Source: JAHEFX01 sp964614585 (lineage in GTDB: Bacteria > Actinomycetota > Acidimicrobiia > Spongiisociales > JAENVV01). From it: DNA of 61,797 nucleotides. The DNA lies in assembly GCA_964614585.1 (NCBI GenBank), contig CAZTLW010000002.1, positions 1-61,797 of the forward strand. The letters are read 5' to 3'. The notes under the pieces are model-generated. The model worked only from the letters and a program-made list of their open reading frames with translations, made no database searches and was not told where the DNA came from. The translations under genes were made by a program, and so were the position numbers. Below, piece by piece: positions 56,913 through 61,797 of the stretch. Position 1 is the stretch's first letter. Each line of letters starts with the position of its first letter.

Positions 56913-56978
56913 GGAGCCTGGACACGGGTACGGACTCCGGACGCGGTGTCGATCCCGCCAGATTTCACCCACCAGACC

Positions 56979-57007
56979 TTGACACCGCGTTCACAAGCTC
57001 TGACCAT
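56979..57007 (+). promoter_or_regulatory. promoter of the P-type ATPase gene
   Basis: TTGACA (56979-56984), 17 nt, GACCAT (57002-57007), 6 nt, then GTG at 57014. It is the only leaderless promoter here with a consensus -35. Confidence 0.55.
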
Positions 57008-57013
57008 GTACCT

Positions 57014-60000
57014 GTGGGCAACATCGGTGGTCTCGTTCGTGACGTCCTCACGCTCCCCGTCGACCTCGCACGTCCGGTCGCCGAGTTGGTCGCCGACGCC
57101 GGCCGGACCGCTGCCGACCAGGTGCTCCACCGCTCTGCCCCGCCCGACGACGCCGTCGACACCACCGGTGCCGATCTTGCCCACCGGCGTCGTCGGGTGT
57201 GGGCAACCGACGAACGCGCCCACCTCGAGCTCCGGGAGGTGGTCGACGACCGGGCCCAGGCCTACCTGGCCGGCCTGAGCGAGGCCCTGTCGGCCATCGA
57301 CGGCGTGGAGTCCGTCCGCCTGCAGGCCGCCATCGGTCGCGCCGTCGTCGAGTTCGACGGCGACGTGCTCGGCACGGGCGACCTCGTCGCCGTCATGGGC
57401 CGGGTCGAACGCGAGCTCGGCCTCACCGACGTCGGCTTCGGCCGCCACCGAGCCCCCCACCCGGGCGACCTCGAGCCGGTCACCGAGGGCGTCGTCGCCA
57501 TCGCCGCCGACGTGGCCGGGCTCGGACTGGCCGGATTCTCCCGGACGCTCCGATTGCCCCGAGCCCCCCTCGAGATCGACGTCGCCGCCCTCCTCACGAT
57601 CGCCTCCTATGTCCCCTGGATCCGGGACTGGGTGGACCGCCGGGTGGACTCCCCCGCCTTCGGCACGGGTCTCGCCGCCTCCCGAGCCCTGAGCTCCGGA
57701 CTGACCCAGAGCATCGGCGGTCCCATGATCGACATCGTTCACCGCGGCTCGCTGGTCGCCGGGGCCCAGGCCCGACGCCGTGCCTGGGAGCGGCTCGAGC
57801 CCGGCCTGGCGGGCTGGCATGGCACCGACACCTCGAGCATCTTGCGGCCCGAGCCCCGCCCGGGGCGGCTCCCCACGGGACCGATCGAACGCTTCGCCGT
57901 CCCCACCACCATCGCCTCGACGGCGGCCGCCGGCATCGGCATGCTGGTGCGGCCCGACCTCGATCGCACCGTCTCGTTCCTCGTGGCCGGCACCCCCAAG
58001 GCGGCGAAGTGGGGACGGGAGGCCTTCGCCGCCCACCTCGGCCTGCACCTCGCCTCCCGCGACCTGCTGGTGCTCGACCCCGACGCACTCGAGCGCCTCG
58101 ACCGCATCGACACGCTCGTCGTCCCCCACGACCTCCTCTTCCGTCGCCTCGGCCGCACCTGGGAGCCGGCGCCACTGGCGCCGGAGTTCATCACCGCCGC
58201 CCGGGCGGCCGACGTGACGGTGTGGGTGGCCGGCGGCGACGACGCCCCGCTCGAACGGCTCGAGGTGCGGGGCTCGGTGCCCGACGGCGCCGGCGCCGCC
58301 GAGGCCGTGCGGCGCATGCAGGCCGACGGCAAGGGCGTGGCGGTCGTAGCGGGTGGCGACCACCCGGCACTCCCGGTCGCCGACGTGGGCCTCTGCCTCC
58401 GGGATCCCGACCGCGGCCTGTCCTGGGGTGCCTCGATCATCGGCGGCGGCGACGGCCTCGTCGACGGCTACCTCCTCATGCTGGCCGTCGACGCCGCCAG
58501 GACCGCCAGCCGCCAGGCCGCCAACGTGGCGATGGCCGGCGCCGGCGTCGCCGGGCTCATGGCCTTCGGCGGGGTCATCCCCGGCAACCTCGAGCGGGTC
58601 ATGGGGGCGGTCAACCTCGCCGCCTTGGTCTCGCACGCCAACGGTGCCCGCATCGCGGTCGACCTCGGGCGCGAACCCCTCCCCGAACCGCAGGACCCCA
58701 CGCCCTTCCACACCCTCGACGCCGCCGAGGTGTTCTCCCTCATCGGTGCCGTGCCGGGCGGCCTCACCCCCGACCTCGTCGAGGCACGCCTCGTCAATCC
58801 GCCGAAGCCCCCGCCCCCGGCACTCGCCCTGGGTCGGGCGATGGCCGAGGAACTCGTCAATCCGCTCACCCCGTTCCTCGCCGCCGGGGCCGGCCTGTCG
58901 GCCGCGGCGGGCTCGGTCTCGGATGCCGTGCTGGTCGGCGGCGTCGTCGGCCTGAACGCCGCCATCGGCGGGATCCAGCGGTACCGGGCCGACCGCGCCA
59001 CGGCCGACTTGCTCGAACGGGAGCAGTCGACCGTCACGGTCATGCGGGCCGGCCAGCCCACCCGCATCCCCGCCGACCTCGTCGTGCCCGGCGACCTCGT
59101 CACGGTGCTGGCCGGTGACGTCGTCCCCGCCGACTGCCGGATCCTCGAGAGCGATGCGCTGGAGGTCGACGAGTCCAGCCTCACCGGCGAGTCACTGCCG
59201 GTTCCCAAGCACTCGGACCCTGCCTCGATCGACACGCCCGTCGCCGAGCGCCATTCGATGCTCTTCGCGGGGACGATCGTCGCCGCCGGGTCCGCCACGG
59301 CCGTGGTCGTGGCCACCGGTCGCCACACCGAGGCGTACCGCGGGCTGTTGTTGGTCCAGGGCGGCGCCTCGTCGACCGGCGTCGAGGCACGGCTCGAGTC
59401 GTTGACGACGATGGTGACACCCGTCTCGGTCCTCGCCGGCCTCGGCGTGCTCGGGTCGGGGCTCGCCCGCAGCCGCCCCATGGTCGACGTACTCTCGAGC
59501 GGCGTCAGCCTCGCGGTCGCCGCCGTCCCCGAGGGCCTCCCCCTGCTGGCCACCGCCGCCCAGCAGGCGTCGGCGCGGCGACTCTCCAAGCGCGGTGTCA
59601 TCGTCCGCAACGTTCGCTCCATCGAGGCCCTGGGCCGGGTCGACGTGCTCTGCGCCGACAAGACCGGCACCCTCACGCTCGGCAAGATCCGGGTGAAGGT
59701 CGTCTCCGACGTCGCCGAGACCGAGAAACCGGCGAAGGTCTCGGGACCCCGCCGTCGGGTGCTCGCCGCCGCTCGGGGCGCCACGCCCGACCAGGAGGGC
59801 GGACGCCGACTTCCCCATCCCACCGACCGCGCGATCCTGTACGCCACCGAGAAGGCCGACCTGCACCGGGTCGACGAGCTCGGCGGGTGGGAACGGCTGG
59901 CCGACCTCCCCTTCGAGCCCCGTCGCGGGTACCACGCCACCCTGGGTCGTACCGGCGACGAGCGCCACGTCTTCGTGAAGGGCGCTCCCGAGGTGCTGCT

Positions 60001-61258
60001 CGGGCGCTGCCGGTACCGGCTCTCGAAGGACGGGCGCCGCATCCGGGCGACGACGGCGCGCCGGGACGAGTGGCAGGCGAAGGTCACCGAGCTGGCGGGC
60101 CAAGGCCTGCGAGTGCTGGTCGTGGCCGAGCGGCCACTCGAGTCCGGGGCCGGCTTCGACGACCACTCCATCGACGACCTCACGTTCCTCGGCCTGCTCG
60201 GGCTCAAGGACCCCGTGCGCTCCACGTCCGCCGAGGCGCTCGACGATCTCGCCCGGGCCGGCGTGCGCACCATCATGATCACCGGTGACCACCCCGTCAC
60301 CGCGGCCGGCATCGCCGCCGAGCTCGGCCTCTCGACCGAGGGCGTCCTCACCGGCACCGACATCGACCACCTGACCGACGCCGAGCTGGGCCACCGGCTC
60401 GGCGAGGTGGACGTCTGCGCTCGGGTCACCCCGGCCCACAAGGTGCGCATCGTCCGCGCCCTCCAACAACGCGACCTCGTCGTGGCCATGACCGGGGACG
60501 GGGCCAACGACGCCCCGGCCATCCGGCTCGCCGACGTCGGCGTCGCCCTCGGCACCCGGGCCACCGACGCCGCCCGGGACGCCTCGGACCTCGTCGTCAC
60601 GGACGACCGGATCGAGACGATCGTGGCGGCGGTGGTCGAGGGACGGGCCCTGTGGGCGTCGGTGCGCGATGCCACCGCGATCCTCGTGGGCGGCAACCTG
60701 GGCGAGATCACCTTCACGCTCGCCGGGAGCCTGCTCACGGGCACCGCCCCGATCAACACCCGCCAGCTCCTGTTGGTCAACCTCATGACCGACGTCCTGC
60801 CCGCCATGGCCATCGCCGTGTCGCCACCGGTCGACACCACGCCCGAGGACCTCCTCACCGAGGGGCCCGACGCCTCGCTCGGGGCGTCGCTCAACCGGGC
60901 GATCGCCCACCGCGCCGCCGTCACCACGGTCGGCACCACCGCCGGCTGGTTGTCGGCCCGGCTCACCGGCCGGGCGAAACGGGCGAGCACCGTGGCACTG
61001 GCCTCGCTCGTCGGCACCGAGCTCGGTCAGACGCTCACCATGGGATGGAGGAGCCCGCTGGTGCTCGCCTCGAGTCTGGGGTCCATGGGCGCCCTCGTCG
61101 GGATCATCCAGACGCCCGGCCTGAGCCAGATGTTCGGCTGCACGCCGCTCGGCCCCCTCGCCTGGAGCCAGGCCCTCTCCAGCGCCGGACTGGCCACCGT
61201 CGGCGGCGAGGTGGTGCCCGAGGCGATCCGCCGGGTCTCCTCGGCTATCCACCGGTAG
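57014..61258 (+). CDS. CtpH/CtpI-like cation-transporting P-type ATPase
   Basis: 1414 aa. Functional half: TGES (res. 724), phosphorylation site CADKTGTLTLGKIRVKVVSD (Asp about 882), FVKGAPEVLL, MTGDGANDAPAIRLADVGVA (about 1160) and four to six C-terminal helices. N-terminal half (about 50-560) holds an HMA-like segment without CxxC and a decayed ATPase-like region: RIDTLVVPHDLLF (about 360) in place of DKTGT and VAVVAGGDHPALPVADVGLC (about 442) in place of GDGxND. Mycobacterial CtpH/CtpI have similar long N termini. Ion unknown. GTG start by promoter position. Confidence 0.92.
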   Translation: MGNIGGLVRDVLTLPVDLARPVAELVADAGRTAADQVLHRSAPPDDAVDTTGADLAHRRRRVWATDERAHLELREVVDDRAQAYLAGLSEALSAIDGVESVRLQAAIGRAVVEFDGDVLGTGDLVAVMGRVERELGLTDVGFGRHRAPHPGDLEPVTEGVVAIAADVAGLGLAGFSRTLRLPRAPLEIDVAALLTIASYVPWIRDWVDRRVDSPAFGTGLAASRALSSGLTQSIGGPMIDIVHRGSLVAGAQARRRAWERLEPGLAGWHGTDTSSILRPEPRPGRLPTGPIERFAVPTTIASTAAAGIGMLVRPDLDRTVSFLVAGTPKAAKWGREAFAAHLGLHLASRDLLVLDPDALERLDRIDTLVVPHDLLFRRLGRTWEPAPLAPEFITAARAADVTVWVAGGDDAPLERLEVRGSVPDGAGAAEAVRRMQADGKGVAVVAGGDHPALPVADVGLCLRDPDRGLSWGASIIGGGDGLVDGYLLMLAVDAARTASRQAANVAMAGAGVAGLMAFGGVIPGNLERVMGAVNLAALVSHANGARIAVDLGREPLPEPQDPTPFHTLDAAEVFSLIGAVPGGLTPDLVEARLVNPPKPPPPALALGRAMAEELVNPLTPFLAAGAGLSAAAGSVSDAVLVGGVVGLNAAIGGIQRYRADRATADLLEREQSTVTVMRAGQPTRIPADLVVPGDLVTVLAGDVVPADCRILESDALEVDESSLTGESLPVPKHSDPASIDTPVAERHSMLFAGTIVAAGSATAVVVATGRHTEAYRGLLLVQGGASSTGVEARLESLTTMVTPVSVLAGLGVLGSGLARSRPMVDVLSSGVSLAVAAVPEGLPLLATAAQQASARRLSKRGVIVRNVRSIEALGRVDVLCADKTGTLTLGKIRVKVVSDVAETEKPAKVSGPRRRVLAAARGATPDQEGGRRLPHPTDRAILYATEKADLHRVDELGGWERLADLPFEPRRGYHATLGRTGDERHVFVKGAPEVLLGRCRYRLSKDGRRIRATTARRDEWQAKVTELAGQGLRVLVVAERPLESGAGFDDHSIDDLTFLGLLGLKDPVRSTSAEALDDLARAGVRTIMITGDHPVTAAGIAAELGLSTEGVLTGTDIDHLTDAELGHRLGEVDVCARVTPAHKVRIVRALQQRDLVVAMTGDGANDAPAIRLADVGVALGTRATDAARDASDLVVTDDRIETIVAAVVEGRALWASVRDATAILVGGNLGEITFTLAGSLLTGTAPINTRQLLLVNLMTDVLPAMAIAVSPPVDTTPEDLLTEGPDASLGASLNRAIAHRAAVTTVGTTAGWLSARLTGRAKRASTVALASLVGTELGQTLTMGWRSPLVLASSLGSMGALVGIIQTPGLSQMFGCTPLGPLAWSQALSSAGLATVGGEVVPEAIRRVSSAIHR

Positions 61259-61264
61259 GAGCCG

Positions 61265-61660
61265 ATGGCCGACGTCCTCATCCTCGCCGTGCTCGTCGGC
61301 CTGCCCGTGGCCCTGGTCGTGGTCCTGGCCCGATCGGCTCGGACCGGCTCCCTCCGCTGGTATCGGCTGGCCGCGGCGGCGGCCGTGGGGCTGGCGCCGG
61401 TCGGCGGGCTCCTGACACTCCTGTCGGTGGTCGCCTACGAGTCCGGCCCCGGACGCACCACGTGGATCGAACCGCTCGGCTGGGCGACCTCGCTCCTCGT
61501 CCAGGTGGTGGCGCTGGTGATCGCGGTGGTCGGCGTCGTCCGGAGCCTTCGGTCGGAGTCGGGCACGGGAGGTTGGCGGCTGATCGCCACGGGCGTGGCC
61601 GTCGGGACCACGGCCGTGGTGGGCCTCGTGGTCCTCACGGCCTGGGACACCGCCGGCTGA
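61265..61660 (+). CDS. 131-aa membrane protein, unknown
   Basis: Four hydrophobic segments (VLILAVLVGLPVALVVVLA, LAAAAAVGLAPVGGLLTLLS, ATSLLVQVVALVIAVVGVV, LIATGVAVGTTAVVGLVVLT). The ribosome binding site GGAG overlaps the ATPase stop codon (TAGGAG), ATG 6 nt after it, so the two are co-transcribed. Could be a small accessory subunit of the ATPase; no family recognised. Confidence 0.75.
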   Translation: MADVLILAVLVGLPVALVVVLARSARTGSLRWYRLAAAAAVGLAPVGGLLTLLSVVAYESGPGRTTWIEPLGWATSLLVQVVALVIAVVGVVRSLRSESGTGGWRLIATGVAVGTTAVVGLVVLTAWDTAG

Positions 61661-61664
61661 GCGG

Positions 61665-61797
61665 TCAGCAGCAGGCCGGTTCGGTGTGTGCCTGCGGCTC
61701 GGTGGCCGGGCTGTCGCCGAGCACCGTGTACCACTCCCACTCGAGACCGTCGGGGTCGGTGGCGTAGACCTTGTCCTGGACGGCGTGGCAGCAGTCG
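61665..61797 (-). CDS. ArsI/CadI-like VOC-family protein, C-terminal part
   Basis: Only the last 43 codons lie in the window: DCCHAVQDKVYATDPDGLEW, then the tail ending TEPACC before a TGA. The CC-x-A-V-Q-D-K-x-x-x-T-D-P-D-G pattern with a final Cys-Cys pair is that of ArsI (organoarsenical C-As lyase) and mycobacterial CadI (cadmium-induced). Family assignment from this fragment is moderate; a metalloid role next to a metal-type ATPase would make sense. Confidence 0.7.
   Translation of the reverse strand, partial: DCCHAVQDKVYATDPDGLEWEWYTVLGDSPATEPQAHTEPACC

Overview
The window is about 62 kb of very GC-rich DNA packed with short-spaced, often 1-4 nt overlapping (ATGA/GTGA) genes, many with GTG starts. 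A complete pupylation-proteasome locus (arc, dop, pup, prcB, prcA, pafA, pafB, pafC), a DUF4193 protein, a deazaflavin(F420)-type oxidoreductase, a HelY-type helicase beside tatAC and a CtpH/I-like P-type ATPase identify the host as an actinobacterium. The AroA-Cmk fusion, the GlsB-type protein and the gene order suggest an Acidimicrobiia-like lineage; that last step is inference. No rRNA, tRNA, CRISPR, phage or transposon was seen; this is chromosomal core DNA. No gene-free stretch exceeds 300 bases.

Region by region: 0.25-6.1 kb holds ispH convergent with an operon HD-protein / scpA / scpB / rluB / aroA-cmk, preceded by a DksA/TraR zinc-finger gene. 6.1-17.4 kb carries pyrG with a NUDIX gene, an acyl-CoA synthetase, and a long chain (GNAT, NUDIX, small protein, M20 peptidase, HAD phosphatase, 52-aa protein, tlyA, nadK, recN), then DUF4193. 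17.4-32.5 kb is the Pup-proteasome/Tat block, all on the minus strand: arc-dop, F420-type enzyme, pup-prcB-prcA, hypothetical, surE, pafA, pafBC, zinc-ribbon protein, tatA-tatC-helY-diacylglycerol kinase-like. Arc unfolds pupylated proteins for the PrcAB chamber, PafA attaches and Dop removes Pup, and PafBC is the DNA-damage transcription factor pair.

32.5-47 kb contains a ferredoxin, trmI, several small membrane proteins, an MFS transporter, an acyl-CoA dehydrogenase, hotdog thioesterases, HU, a septum-formation-like protein, DUF1353, RraA, a DUF4349 lipoprotein, two tandem flavodoxins and Sua5. 47-61.8 kb contains a dienelactone hydrolase, a huge zinc-ribbon/cyclase/ATPase signalling protein, an FAD oxidoreductase with an SRPBCC protein, zwf, a second surE paired with a PfkB kinase, a PASTA protein, a 1414-aa P-type ATPase with a decayed ATPase-like N-terminal half, and the end of an ArsI/CadI-like gene.

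The most consistent regulatory signal is a TAnnnT hexamer placed exactly 6-8 nt before the start codon of about twenty first-in-unit genes, implying pervasive leaderless transcription. In three places the TAG stop of the upstream gene forms the first half of that hexamer. Other points of interest are a PrcB with Ala instead of Gly just before the catalytic Thr, a Pup already ending in Gly-Gly-Glu, 7-bp tandem repeats that supply the trmI stop codon, a perfect 13-bp inverted repeat abutting the pyrG -10, and several unannotatable microproteins (31, 36, 52 aa).
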